Below are positions 23,701 through 39,105 of a DNA stretch of 64,000 nt, in pieces. The stretch's first letter is position 1; each line of letters starts with the position of its first letter. The notes beneath the pieces were generated by a model that searched no databases, had not been told where the DNA came from, and saw nothing but the letters and a program-made list of their open reading frames with translations. The stretch comes from Latrodectus hesperus (lineage: Eukaryota; Arthropoda; Arachnida; Araneae; Theridiidae), in the NCBI GenBank assembly GCA_037975125.1, contig JAJQOW010000014.1, positions 7,006,457-7,070,456 of the forward strand. Direction: 5' to 3'. The position numbers and the translations under genes are program-made.

Positions 23701-24268
23701 AGATTTTTTGAAGCCGATAGACGTCTTTTCAGCACCATGTGATGATAAAGTTGTAAAGAAAATATTAGTCACATAGGATTCATTTCGTCGATCACTATAT
23801 GTGACATGATTTTCATTTCTTATGTTTTTATTGTCTATGGTTCGAGATTATTTTAAAAGTTAATGTCCACAATTTGCAACATGAGTTGAAAATTTTGTTT
23901 AATAATAAGTTTTATATTAGGGATTCTCTGAACTATTAAGAAGTAATATTGAAAAATGAATAATTAAATTTAATTAAATTAATTGGAATATCCTTTATTT
24001 AAATGCATTCAAAATTTTAATCAATTTAAATAAATTATATTTAGTGTTGCTCAAAATTTAGATTGTAGTATTTGAAAAAGTACAGAAATAAAAAAACTAT
24101 TAAAAACAACACTAATGAAATCAGAAACTATTTCTACATCTTCACAAATAACCTTAAAATATGTTTTAAAATTTATATTTTAAGAAAGCTTTTTTAAATA
24201 ATTTAAATAAAAACATACGTAAATCTCTATTTTAAATTTAAGCTATTGCGTATCCTGAGCCTGACTAA
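20795..24268. other. Mostly AT-rich intergenic sequence
   Basis: No gene recognised. The one clearly different stretch is about 21440-21880 (reported separately). A short region near 23460-23830 has a less extreme base composition, but no exon could be supported there. Confidence 0.5.
21440..21880. other. GC-richer unassigned segment
   Basis: The stretch with CCGTTTCCGGCCGCATGCC, then ACCTGAGCAGCCC and GTAGAGTCGTCACTACCC, stands out in base composition from its surroundings. No open frame longer than about 90 codons and no terminal repeats are seen. It looks like a piece of a repeated element or an untranslated gene region, but I cannot assign it. Confidence 0.3.
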
Positions 24269-24470
24269 GACAGGGGCATACGAGACCGTTGGCCCAGACC
24301 CGTTCTTCAGAAAGGCTCCCAAATCAAATAGAAAATTTATTTCAATATGTCAACTGAATAGAATCGTTAGCCAAATCGAATAGATAGTTTGTTACTATGA
24401 AGCAGACGGGATAACCAAAAACGTTTTTGTCTTGGGCCTTGATTAGGCTAAATCGGGTGCTGCGCGTGTC
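24269..24470. mobile_element. Possible hAT-related MITE fragment
   Basis: A segment starting CAGGGGCATACGAGACCG and containing TTGGGCCTTGATTAGGCT resembles the GGGCCC-rich ends of arthropod hAT elements. No matched terminal repeats or duplication were found. The call is weak. Confidence 0.3.
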
Positions 24471-24636
24471 ATCACTCATCAGACAGAGTATTAAAAATAT
24501 CCTTTTTAAAAGTGAACTAATTAAGCAGTAAAGAAGTCACATTACAAAATTTTCAAGCTCAAAAACTAGTTACTTTGTTTATGATGTATGATGCAATCTG
24601 ATATATTTATGATATACGTCATAGTAATTTTTATTA

Positions 24637-26052
24637 TACACTGCTGGCCACCCAAATTGCAACACCAAGAAAGACAAGAGATATCATAACAAAATTTAAA
24701 ATTTTGTCCAAGTATCAAATGATTAAATTTATAGACTTTTGTTAAGTGTGGTTCCTGATGAAATCAGTACCCAGAGTAGCTGTCATTGTTGGAGATCACT
24801 GCTGCCACGCGCCTCAGCATTGATTCAAAGAGACTTTGGATGTGTTCTTGGGGTACAGAAGACAAAACAATTCCGCGCGTTGTCGAAGTTGATCTGGTAG
24901 GGGAGCTGTGCATGTAATCTGGGTCTATCATTGAGCAACCATGGATCACATGTTTTTTTTTTTTTATCAGAGAAAGGTCCGGAGAGCGAGCCAGCCAGCC
25001 AGGGAAGCAATTCAATCTGGGGATTGACGAAGAACCCTTGCACAATGCGTGCCACGTGTAGTCGTGCATTATCTTGTTGAAATATGGCTGTGGGCTAGCC
25101 CTGAAGGTAATAAAAAGAAAACTGGCTCAAACACCTTAGAGATGCAGAGCTGGCTGCTTAATGTCACCGCAAGGCGTATTAGAGGAATGTGAGAGTGATA
25201 TCCAATACCACCCCATACCATTACACCCGGTTCAAGACCAGTGTGGTGGTGCATAACGCAGTTGTTCAGCTTCCTCTCTCCACGGTGTCTCCAGACTCGA
25301 ATGCGACCATCGTGGTGTTATAAACAGATGCATGACTCGTCAATAAAGACAATTTCATTCCATTTAGCCGTCCATATCATTCTTTCATCGCACCAATGGC
25401 GAAAGAGACATCTGTGGTTCTGCTTCAAGGGTAGGCGAAGCAAAGGACGTCTTGCGGACAGACCATTCTGCTGTAAACGGCGTCGAATGATACGCGCAGA
25501 CAGTGGATGGTGCGCAGACAGACTAAATGTGCCATGCTATGGTTTGTGATGTGGCTGAGTGATCCGTCACTTCCACGCGCACAATTTGCCAGTCTTCACG
25601 TAAAGTGGTGCACTGAGGTGGATTCGATCGAACACGCGCGCGTCGGTCCGTCGTACTCTCCTGTATCCAACGGTCACATATCCGCATTATAGTTGTTTGG
25701 TTTCGTCCAATAGGACTATCGATTTCCTGGAAAGATAATCGACAATCTCAGTAGGCCACTTTTATTCCTCTGTTGAACTCAGATACTTGATTAAAAAATG
25801 GTAACTGTTTTTTACGAGGCGTAATTGATCGTTTTTTTTTTGAAAAGAACCACAGGAAAAACAGTATTGCCAAACTTGAAATCGTTGAAATTTCCAAGCC
25901 TTAAACAGCGCTTTGAAGTGGCGTTACAGGCACGCGTGATGTGCGTCTGCGCTGAAATTATAATCATTTGCATGTCTCACCTCCGCTAATGCATGTTATG
26001 AATTTCAGGCTATTTGTTTCAGGGTTTCGCATTTTCGGTGGCCAGCAGTGCA
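24637..26052 (-). mobile_element. Tc1-type transposon, TA-flanked
   Basis: The termini are TACACTGCTGGCCACCCAAA at the left and, read inward from the right, TGCACTGCTGGCCACCGAAA. Both are flanked by TA (24635-24636 and 26053-26054), the obligatory Tc1/mariner target. The 1416-bp length is normal for an element with a single transposase gene, which lies on the minus strand. Confidence 0.9.
24764..25770 (-). pseudogene. Tc1 transposase, frameshifted
   Basis: On the minus strand the typical landmarks follow each other: the GVMVWGGIGYHSHIPLIRLA block (25220-25130), ARIVQGFFVNPQIELLPW with ARSPDLS (25050-24965), and the C-terminal VPQEHIQSLFESMLRRVAAV block running to the stop at 24764. The DNARPH and SPDLSPIENMW-type motifs are damaged. 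A homopolymer of T at 24952-24964 and other shifts split the reading into several frames. The N-terminal helix-turn-helix part above 25.3 kb is harder to follow. It is non-functional as read. Confidence 0.87.
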
Positions 26053-26054
26053 TA

Positions 26055-27701
26055 TTAAATCATAAAATTTTATGACAGATAGTTTAAGAAAATGATTGTT
26101 TGAAGATCCGTGATTGATCTATAGTGTGACTTATAGAGCCACCTTTGTTAAAGTAATGCTATATCATGAGCAATAATATTTTTAAAAAATAGATAGTCAA
26201 ATTGTATGCATTATTTAAATTGGGTAGTTAATATAACTGTATTTTTCTCTCAAAATTTTGTGAACTATAAAATAATAAGTAAAAATAATCAGCATATATT
26301 TTTTTTTACTATTTTTCGTAAATTCTTAGCATAATTTAACAATATTTATCATATTTAATAAAAGAATGAGTTAAAACATTTCTAGGCATATTCTTTTATA
26401 ATATGTTCCACTGAAAAGTTATAGCATAAAATTAAGCAACATATAATCATTTTATTTACGACAACTTGAAAATCTAATTCCGTTTAAACGAAAAAAAAAA
26501 TATACGCATTTATATGAATTTATTTATTAAATAAGATTTTAAGAACATGAAATGTGTTATCTATGCACACATTTTTTAACGGATTCATATCAACAATTAT
26601 ACAATATTTTTCGCGATGGGAAAAAAATAATCATATTTGGCAATGCAATATAAAAAATTACTGAAGGAAAAGAGAAATAAATTTAATGGACTATTAAAAT
26701 GGAGGAATCTTTTTGTAACTTTCGAGCTGTATCAACTTCATAAAATGCTAACATTTGAGTGTATATTTATGCAGTTTGAATAGTAGTGAATGAAAAGATC
26801 AACGCTTAATCTGCAACCTTCCTTTTTAAATTTACTCACTACACAGTCTTCATAATGTGAGAAAAATTCACTGCGGTGGGTAGACTCATTTAATATGATC
26901 GTCTTTATCTGATTCCCAGAAGAAATTACAAGCGAATTTATCAACTATTTTAAAAGATACAGATTATCAATACCTAAAATTATGGATAGTTTCAGTCAAT
27001 AAAAAATTGTTCTTGGGAGTTAAGTAATATAAATTGTGTATGATATCTAACTTTCTTTATTAACAGCAACGCGTTATATTTCGATATACTTCAAATTAAA
27101 GTATGTTATGTAAAGGAAACAAAAAAGTATAGTTTTGGTTAATCAATAATTTTCCCGATTGATTTCACTCTATAAATAAACAGGTTATTAATTATACGTT
27201 AAGAGCTTACAGGTTAAAGAAAATGTCTGTCATTTGAAATTTTAAAGGAAATAAATGTATGATTATAAATTTTAATATTTCTAAATAATGTTTAGTCATA
27301 AAATCTTATTCCTTGTAAGCTTTTATTCCTAAAAAAGTACTTATTTTTATTTATCAAGCTATTCTCTAAAAGCCAGGCACATTTTAATGACAAATTTCTA
27401 TATAATATAAAATGCTTTGCAATGTTAAAACTTTATAATACAGAAACAAGAATAAGAAAAAAAAGAAAAACAATAATTTATTGAAATGAAATTATTTCAT
27501 TTCAACGAATAACTGGCTTTCCTGATACAAATCTAAAAATATACATTTTTCGTGTAAATTTCATCTCATTAAAATTTTTTTAACTGAAAGAAATTTTAAG
27601 GAAATTTATTAATATTTCAATATTAAAGTATTAAATTAAGAAAATTAAAAAAAGGAAAATTAAACAATAGAACTTAGTAAAAGAATAAATTATAACTCAG
27701 G

Positions 27702-27763
<62 letters not shown>

Positions 27764-28449
27764 TTTATTTTAAGTATTCAGAAAATATCTATGACATCAT
27801 TAGGTTTTCCTTTTGTCCTTTTGTCACAAAGGTTGGAACTGGTGACATTTTGTATAGAAGAGCATCCCATAGATGTACCATTATAGAACTATGTGCTCTA
27901 AAGTAGTTGGGGCATCATAATTAATTAGCGAAGACCAATCAGATGATCTCTAAGCTTGACATGCCATCCCTTATTTGGAGGACACTGCGACCGTACCCTA
28001 GATGATATTACTGAACACCATGAATCTCTGTCTGGAAGAAAATAAAACTTTTTTATTTCCTATAAATTAAAATATGTCTACTGCAACTTCACTTTCATTA
28101 TTTTAAAAGTTTTTTGGTTACTTATTGACTGCCATGTGGAATTTAAATTTTCTCATTATAATGATGAATTTATATAATTTTTAAAGTTAAATAATTTAAT
28201 TTCAAGAATAACTATTAAATATATAAATCATTTGAATATGATCTTGTTTTGATAGGATTGTATCTGAGCAAAGCTCGAGAGAAAATTTTTGATTATAGAA
28301 GGAAAAACAAACCCTTAACGAATAAATGAGATTTATTAAGCCATATGTACGAGAAAATAAAAACAATATTTTCAGAATTAACATTGATATTAATAAGGTA
28401 CTCTAGATGTACGGTAGATATGACTTGCAAGAAAAGAAAGTACATATAA
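26055..28449. other. AT-rich intergenic sequence with one AT microsatellite
   Basis: Apart from the AT run at 27706-27759, nothing recognisable. The piece around 27800-28030 is less AT-rich but carries no visible coding or transposon signal. Confidence 0.5.
27706..27759. repeat. (AT)n microsatellite, about 54 bp
   Basis: An uninterrupted AT dinucleotide run. Confidence 0.95.
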
Positions 28450-29453
<1,004 letters not shown>

Positions 29454-29529
29454 CTGTGGCACGACAACCCAAATGGGTTACTGCTTACAATCTTATTTTC
29501 TTGGTACCAATCTCTATTTTCTTGACCGA

Positions 29530-31715
<2,186 letters not shown>

Positions 31716-31726
31716 TCAAGAAATGT

Positions 31727-32127
31727 GTTGTTGTTGTTGCTTATGACACTTGGAGAAGCCAAGCTCGCTTTTGCCTTTGGAAATGCGAATTAAGTCAATA
31801 GAGAGCGTCTTTCGCTTGGATCAGAGCACCACGAAGGTGAAAGTACGACTTTGCTCTTTTTAAGGTGCTTCGTCATTTTGAACCACGGTCAGGTGACGAG
31901 GCCACACCTGAGCTGGCACCCTCCTCTCCACATTCATGCCACACCAACGGAAGGACTTTGGACGTCACAGATAAACGTGGACACGCCCCCAACCCGCGGG
32001 GCTCCAGCAAACCAGTGAAGGAGAGTACACCGTGGTCACCCTCCCAACCACTGCCCGCGGCAAATAATGCTTCACTTTGCTGAGCTTACGGGAAGCGGCG
32101 TGAAGCTACTGAGTCACTGGAGCTCTC
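31727..32127 (-). mobile_element. SINE with (AAC)n tail and non-tRNA-like head
   Basis: The insert is bounded by a perfect 11-bp duplication TCAAGAAATGT (31716-31726 and 32128-32138) and, on the minus strand, ends in (AAC)n after CCAAGTGTCATAAG. Its 3' part matches the 3' part of the SINE at 44943-45327 (shared block GTACTTTCACCTTCGTGGTG). Its 5' part is GC-rich, about 270 bp, and has no clear A or B box. The plus strand shows a short open frame through it that is not a gene. Confidence 0.85.
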
Positions 32128-32138
32128 TCAAGAAATGT

Positions 32139-32585
32139 AAAATAATATATGATGCAAAATAAAAATATAAATCTACTTAAATGATAAATATCAATGTTGA
32201 CCTATATTAACTGACGATCAACATTAAGAAGGAGCGGTGAGAAAATTATGCAAATTTCAGGGTAGAAAGATCTCACTAAATTATAAAAATGATGTGAAAT
32301 GCCTAGTTCTTCAGCGTCCGTTGAATAAGATATAATTGAAGGAACTTGCAGAGCGTGTAATTTCCCAGTTGCTGTTTCTGCTGGGGAAATATTCGTAGAA
32401 ATTTTGTTCTCGTTTTAGAGGGCATGTGTAATAACAGAGTATGCTAGGAAGCTGTCCACGAAGTCACATTCTGTGGACAGATAATTTTACGATGGTGTGA
32501 TGACTGACTCGAGAAGCGTATATTGGTCTATATAATAAATCGCAGCTGACACACACACCTGGGCACCACGTTTCGTTTTCCTCTA
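32139..32585. other. Short unassigned intergenic stretch
   Basis: No gene or repeat recognised before the hairpin at 32586. Confidence 0.4.
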
Positions 32586-32639
32586 ATGATAGTCACTGCA
32601 CAGAAATGTGGGAACACATTTCTGTGCAGGGACTATCAT
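32586..32639. repeat. Near-perfect 25-bp inverted repeat (hairpin)
   Basis: Arms at 32586-32610 and 32615-32639 are reverse complements at 24 of 25 positions around a 4-base GGAA spacer, giving a potential 25-bp stem in DNA or RNA. The core of the left arm is CTGCACAGAAATGTG. No transposon boundary was recognised around it. Confidence 0.88.
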
Positions 32640-33002
32640 GCACATGACATATATGTGCGGCACAGAACGAGGAGACAGGTTCAATCCGGCAACAGCTATG
32701 GAAGTCTCACTTTACGACACCAAGTCATGGTTTGCGATGCAAATGTGTCATATCACTTCTGGTTTGTATTTAGAGCACTAATATGGCTCAACGATACGTT
32801 TTAAATGGGATTCGTATAATGACACTCTCCTAATTTCAGAGGGTTTCTAATGTCCATTATCAATAAAACGACATCCGACTGCACACTATTTATATTAGCT
32901 AATGCACAGTGTAAGATATACGAAATCTTCCCAGACAACTCTTCTCTTCGGATCTTTGACAAATCTAATACATTTGGGATACAATTATACGCCATTTCTA
33001 GC
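32640..33002. other. Unassigned sequence between hairpin and hAT
   Basis: No supported feature. It ends with the pre-integration target of the hAT element. Confidence 0.4.
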
Positions 33003-33010
33003 CTCTACAC

Positions 33011-35640
33011 CAGTGGTTCTTAACCTTTTTCAGCCGTGACCCAAATTTGAGAAATATGTTCATGTCGCGACCCAAAAAAAAGTCAAAATTTTTTCATTGC
33101 TTTATTTTAGATCGTATTTTTAAAAAATCTTCAATCCTACGATGATGATTTTTTTAACTTACAAATTTTTTATTTATTTTTTTAATAATAAAGATAAACA
33201 AAAGTACTTTTCGATCCAAGGAAAATTTAATTAATAATCAAGTGTTTTTAATAATTTTTATTGACCAAATTAAAATATATTTATAACTTTTTGAAAATAA
33301 TTGACATTTTAACTTATTCCTAAAAAAAAAAAAAAGAAATATCAATACATATGTTAAGTCTTTTAAATTTTAAATGCAAGTCATACAGTTTTAATGAGAA
33401 CCTTGTGCTTGAATACATTTTGAAAGATCTTCAAACCTCGGTTGAATGCTTGTCAAGGAGCACCTTATATCTATTTCAGGATTTAACTTGTTCCGGTAAT
33501 TGTTTTTGATTACACACAGAGCCGAAAAACCAGCCTCACACATATATGTTGTTGAAAAGGGCAATAATACTTTTAGGGCTTCTTTAACAATTATTGGCTT
33601 TTCGGTTTTTAATTTTAACCAGAAAGCACATAAAGATTCAGTGTTTTTGTAGAAATTGTATCGAAGTGCTTGGTCACTTTGTATTTCTATTAATTGTTCT
33701 TGAAATTGATTAATATTAACAAATTCCTCATGCAAATCACTTACATCAAAATTAAATGGCATTCGAACCCAATTATATTTGAAAACATCGTCTGCAGGGA
33801 AATATCGATCAAAGTCTGCTATTAGTTTTTCTAAATGATTAATAATAATTTTCTGTATTTCAAAATCTGTGATATCAATATTATTGTCTTCAACAAGTAA
33901 ATTAAGAGTCGGGAATGAAGCAAGTTTCTTTACTTCAAACTTATTTCTCCATAATTTGAGTTTATTTTTAAAACATGTAATTTTTTCAGTTAATTCAATA
34001 ATAGTATGATTACGTCCTTGCATAGACGTATTTAGATTATTTATTTCAAATAAAATATCTGACAAATAAGCAACTTGAGTAATCCACTTCAACTCGGAGA
34101 ATTTAGATGCTAATGGGTGTTTCTTTTCTCTCAAAAAAATTCGACTTCTGTCCGCAATGATAATACTCTTTGAACAACTTTGCCCCGGGACAGCCATCTA
34201 ACTTCAGAATAATATAATAAATGTTCGTATTCTGCACCAAATTCGAAACACAGTTCGCGGAAAATTCTACAGTTAAGAGCTCTTGATTTGATAAAATTGA
34301 CTACCGCAACAATTTCATCCAAAACGATACATAATTCGGGTGATAATTTTTTTGAAGCAAGATTTTGTCTATGTAACAAACAATGAATCGATATAATTTG
34401 TGGATTCATTTGTTTTGCTCTTGTCGAAAATCCCTTTTGAGATGCTGTCATGGCAGCTGCACCGTCGGTGCAAATACTGAAACACTGATTCCAATTTAAT
34501 CCTTCTTCTTTAAAAAACGAATCGACCATAAGAAAAATATCTTCACCTCTAGTTGTTGTTGACATTGGTTTGCAAAATAAAATGTCCTCCTGTATATCTG
34601 TTAAACCTGGATACCGCACGTAAACCATGAGTTGAGCATCTTTACTTACATCTGTCGTTTCATCCAGTTGAATACTAAATAAACCAGCAATTTTTATAGC
34701 AGAAATAAGTTGATTCTTAATATCAAATGACATATCATTAATTCGTAAACGAATTGTATCATTTGATAATGGTATCTTTTGTAATTTCTTTGAACTTTCA
34801 TCTCCGCACATGATACGTGCCATGTCAATGGCAGCAGGTTTTATAAGTTTTTCAGCAATATTATGGGGTTTCTTTTGTCTTGCAATATGCCAAGCCACAT
34901 AAAAAGAAGCAAGTGTAGCTTGTTTGGCAGAATTTATAAAATCATTACTACTTGGTGCATCCAAACGCTGTCTTTTTAAATGGGCTTCTTTTCTTTCGAA
35001 AAAAGTACGATCTTTTCCCTCAAAGGAAAAATTTTTATGTTTTGCATCAAAATGTCTTTTAAGTTTGTTCGGTTTCATCGATTCATTACTTAATATTTCA
35101 CTGCACAACACGCATTGCGGCTTGTTCACTCCTCGATCATAAATGCAAGTAAAACCTAATTCTAAAAATGCTTCCTTGTATTCACGTTTTGCCATTATTA
35201 GGGTGATTACAATTTTACAATACGCACTGCAGCTTGATCACTCCACTATTAATAATAAGACAAAATTTGTTTCTAAAATGCTTGTATTCACGTTTCACTG
35301 TTATTCACAACACAATATGCAGAAACGAGTTTTTGACAGAGAGCTTACTGAGTCTGCGCGCACGCAAAGCAATGGCGTGCGTATTACCAACACCTCCTAG
35401 AAGAGAAAGCCTCAGGACAGGAATTGGACGTCACTTCCGGAAGGCCATTCGCGAAGAGCGGTAAAACCGAAACATTGTATTAGGGTATAACTTGTATTAG
35501 GGAATAACTCTTCTAGGAGGTGTTGGTATTACTTATTATTTGGGGTGTATTACTAACTTTTTTGGTTCGACTCAGCGCGACCCAAGAAATATGCTTCGCG
35601 ACCCAATTTCGGGTTGCGACCCATAGGTTAAGAACCGCAG
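33011..35640 (-). mobile_element. Young hAT transposon with perfect 8-bp duplication
   Basis: The element starts CAGTGGTTCTTAACCTTTTT and, read inward from the other end, starts CTGCGGTTCTTAACCTATGG. It is flanked by identical octamers CTCTACAC (33003-33010 and 35641-35648), the hAT signature. Length is 2630 bp. The single gene on the minus strand occupies most of it. Intact ends, an exact target duplication and a nearly open transposase suggest recent activity. A short upstream region (35196-35640) holds the presumed promoter. Confidence 0.95.
33391..35195 (-). pseudogene. hAT transposase (ZBED5/Buster-like), one frameshift from intact
   Basis: The gene begins MAKREYKEAFLELGFTCIYD with a BED-type zinc finger (CVLCSEIL, then KLKRHFDAKH, residues about 28-55). 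The RNase H-like catalytic region follows, with FSIQLDETTDVSKDAQLMVY and CTDGAAAMTASQKGF. Next come the SEVRWLSRGKV motif and the C-terminal hAT dimerisation region (STTYMCEAGFSAL then NNYRNKLNPEIDIRCSLTSI), ending at 33391. The only break I see is near 34130: a run of seven T (coding sense) where eight would keep the frame between EVEFF and LREKKHP. About 600 residues in total. The break could be real or a homopolymer sequencing error. Human ZBED5 and FAM200-type genes derive from this lineage. Confidence 0.9.
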
Positions 35641-35676
35641 CTCTACACTGCCGCGTTTACATAATACATTTATAGA

Positions 35677-35712
35677 ACTGGAATACATTTGTAGACTGGA
35701 ATACATTTGTAG
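35677..35712. repeat. 18-bp perfect tandem duplication
   Basis: ACTGGAATACATTTGTAG is present twice head to tail just outside the hAT element. Confidence 0.9.
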
Positions 35713-36353
35713 AAAACGAACTGTGACGAATGGTTAACAGGAAATAGAGAGCCATTCCTCAAGTTACCAGACTTCGTATCATTGACTCTGAAATTTGATT
35801 TGCTACTTCATACATCGTCGTCCACAATGCTCCTATAACAGTGATAGTAGCTACTGTATTATCACTTTATATTATGAATATCATTTTGAAATAAAGATCA
35901 CTTATTTTCGCAGTTTTTTCGCTCACTTTCTGGCCATTCCTTCTTGTTGTTGCATTTTTAAGTAGACAGAATATATATTATAAATGAATGTTGCTATAAT
36001 ATTGATATTCAAAATTCATGATAGCTCTTACTTAAAGCTTAAAATATTACAAAATATTAGCATAAACTATTCCCCTTTGATTGATTTAACTAATAGTTTT
36101 TTATTTAAAGTCGCTAACCTGTTATGATATTTTGTTGTTAATTAATGAAAACTTCATTTTGTAACATACAAATCGCTGAGTTCTTTTCCACATTTATTGT
36201 TCCCATTTAAAACGTTTGCGCGCGACTTCACTTATATTTTATTTCTATAAACCTTATATAGTAAACATTATCAGCTAAATTTCAGGATAAATGAATGACT
36301 TCTTCATACGGAATATTTTCTTCTTATTTTTGAGTAATTCAATATTACATTTT
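35713..36353. other. Intergenic stretch, no feature recognised
   Basis: I see no gene, RNA or transposon end here. Confidence 0.45.
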
Positions 36354-36399
36354 TTGTATTCCCCTGCAATTGTAAATTCAGTGTTTGCAAAAATGTTTC

Positions 36400-37480
36400 A
36401 TGACATTAGTCAAAAATATTAAGTCTTGTTAACCACTCTTCATCATCTAATTCTAAATAGGTCATTGCCTTTTCTTTTAGAAATGCAGTTATTGGATCAA
36501 ACAAATCTATAAATCAATTTAATTCGTTGTAGCTAGATAACCATCTAACAATGCAAAAGAAATTCATGTCATATGAAAGTTCGTGCTTTAATTCTTTACA
36601 GAAATTTTTGAATTGTTGATGATTTTTCGCGTTGCTGCGAATGTAATTTATAATGTGTAGCACTGTGTTCTCATAACATCGTGATACTTTAAATATTTTG
36701 TAATGCGATTATTGTGCAGTGAATCGGTATGAATTATGTAATTTGTGAATCATCTCTTAAAACCCAAATAAGACCGATTTTTTTACCCAGCATTGCCGGA
36801 GCTCCATCAGTTGCAATGCTTACAAGTTTTTTTAAGAGGAACATCAAACATTTTCATTATGGAATCTAATGTCTTTTTAATACCGACACCACGGGTTGAT
36901 TATTGAAGTGCTACTAAATCTAATAATTCTTCTTTAACAAGGAAGTAAGGTGAAACAAAATGTATGAAAACTTCCAATTGTGAATAATCTGTGATATCTG
37001 TTGATTCTTCAAGGATTATTCTGAATGCAATACAGTTTTTTAAATTATATTCAAGAGATGTATTAATTGCAGTTATGTGTCATTCGGTTGTGTTTCTCGA
37101 GATGGAAAATTGCGAAACCATTTTGTGCAATGCTGCATTATATGGATCTAAGATTTTAAGTACATCTTCAAACTCTTTTTATTATTAGTAAAATCTCCCT
37201 CTTCATACAGGCGTTCTTCACGAGCAATATTCGGAGCAATAACAAAATTGGCTCCAGCCACATTATTAGCTGGATTGCTAAAAGGTCATTAAAATTGACT
37301 GTTGTTTATTTAAATTTGATTTTAAATAAGCAAGTTTATATGATCTTAAAACTTGGAATTTGGTGGGTACTGATTAGGAAGCTAAGAATGTGATTGGTCC
37401 TCCCACTTATTATTAAAACTTCTTTTTTCTAGGTCGTATTTTCTTCTTTTTTAGTTTCGTTCTCTGTCATCATATTTTTT
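36400..37480 (-). pseudogene. hAT transposase remnant
   Basis: Minus-strand sequence is clearly homologous to the degraded transposase at 18.8-20.0 kb (for example the stretch complementary to 36357-36400 matches 19960-20000 with few differences). It contains numerous stops and shifts and lacks the C-terminal dimerisation region. No function is expected. Confidence 0.75.
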
Positions 37481-38429
37481 AAAAGAAAGAGAAATAAATA
37501 AAGAAATTGAGAAAATACAAGTTATTTGTTATTAAAGCAAAAACATCACGTGTTACCAACTACGAAGCAAATTATAGTTAACCTACAAAAAATTCCAGAT
37601 TGCAAATTATATCCGCAGCAAGAGTGATGCTAATTGTTTCCTCCAGAGCACAATGTCAACTGTCTGTTGCACGATGAAAGTTTACAGATCCAAAATCGGT
37701 CTGGAGTCGGTCGACTTCGTAACTGTTCAATGTTCGTTCGCGCAGTTTTCGATGAGTCCTATCATTCTTAACTTGAAATTTCTTATAACGTTGCACTTAG
37801 TTGTTCATATTTGTTGCCAGTAGTTTAAAAGACACATTAAAAACACTTAACGGAACGATTAAAAAATTTTAAAACATAATAACACAAAAATGAAAAATTA
37901 ACTTGGGTGTATTTATCGAGAGTCATCCTTCAAAGAGCCGCAGTTTGGTCATCCAGTGGCGAAGTGAGCAGTATTGGCGCCCAGGTACGATACCTTTTTG
38001 GCGCCCCGAAAAAAAAGTAATACAATAAAAATATGAGAATAAAATGTATTAAGTAATAAGAGATATATAATAAAATATAACGATATATAATACATTATAA
38101 TAAATGGAGTATAATTGTAATAAGAATACAATATAAATATTGTACCTACTATAAAATTATAGAAAACATATTAATTTAAAGTATCAAGCTCAGCTTTAAA
38201 TTTAAACAAAATTCATTTCTAATTTTCAAAAAACATTTATATTAGATTCTGAAAAGTGTCATTAGAATAATAGGACTTATGTGATTTAGAAATAATTATA
38301 AAAACATATTATTGATTTTATATACTAATACAATTATATATTAAAAAACGTAAAAATTTTTAAACATGAAATAATTCGTTAATTATCATAGATAGAAGCA
38401 TATGTAATTATTTGCAGTCTAATATACTA

Positions 38430-38690
38430 CACTATTCACATTTTCTTGCCTTTGCTGAAGCGAATTGATCAATTACTTTATCAAAGTTGATCATTTCAAA
38501 ATTTTTTTCTATACCTAAAATTATTAAATCCCTTAGACGGTTTTGACTCATGGTGGATCATAAATAAGTCAAAATTAATTTTATTTTGCTGAATGAACGT
38601 TCACAGCTTGCAATTGGATGCAGAAATAGTTAAAAGTATTTGCATGGCAACCTCTTCTTCTCTATATCTTCACCGTATGAGATAAGGCAT
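38430..38690 (-). pseudogene. hAT C-terminal dimerisation region remnant
   Basis: Across frames the minus strand shows ASNCKL then, after a shift, a block that corresponds to SKIKLILTY, the region after it reading STMSQNRLRDLIILGIEKNF, and EMINFDKVIDQFASAKA. This is the SFSKLKLIK..LRSTMSQ.RL pattern of the C-terminal region in ZMYM1-like and TTF-type-finger hAT proteins. Two shifts and stops are present. The rest of the transposase could not be traced. Confidence 0.7.
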
Positions 38691-38827
38691 GTTGGAAGCT
38701 CTAATGGAGTTTTAGGTTTAATTTTTTTTTTTAATGCTGAGTAACATCACTCAGTCCCACATTTCTCCATAGACTTCTGTTCCATGGAAATCTGTATGAA
38801 AAAATTAACCCAAACTTTTACATTTGT

Positions 38828-39105
38828 TAAAGACGGTGACTTAGCGCTCCCAAGGCAGAGAGGTTCGCGGTTCAATTCTCAAGCTAGGTCAATTCAACCT
38901 TTCATTATTTCAGTGGGTGTATTAACTGAGGACCAATCATACTTGGGAACTAAACACCAGGGATTTCGCTTTAGGCTGACCACCATACCGGGACATATGC
39001 TTCGCAAACCAGGGCACTCGGTAAAGAAAACAGATATGAGCACTGTATGCCTTGATCCGGATATTTCAATTTCGAAGTCGGGACACTTATTTATTTATTT
39101 ATAAA
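38828..39105 (+). mobile_element. tRNA-derived SINE with (TTTA)n tail
   Basis: A degenerate A box (GGTGACTTAGCGCTCC) and a B box (GCGGTTCAATTCTC) are followed by a body with ACTTGGGAACTAAACACCAG and ACCGGGACATATGC, shared with the SINE at 29.5 kb, and the insert ends in a TTTA repeat (about 39085-39105). It lies inside the hAT at 37954-42708. The open frame across it is not a gene. Confidence 0.78.

Noticed and set aside
25241..25692. Plus-strand open frames of 60-100 codons
   Set aside because: They are antisense to the Tc1 transposase.
31865..32083. 72-codon open frame rich in Pro and Ser
   Set aside because: It lies entirely within a SINE bounded by target duplications and reads antisense to it.
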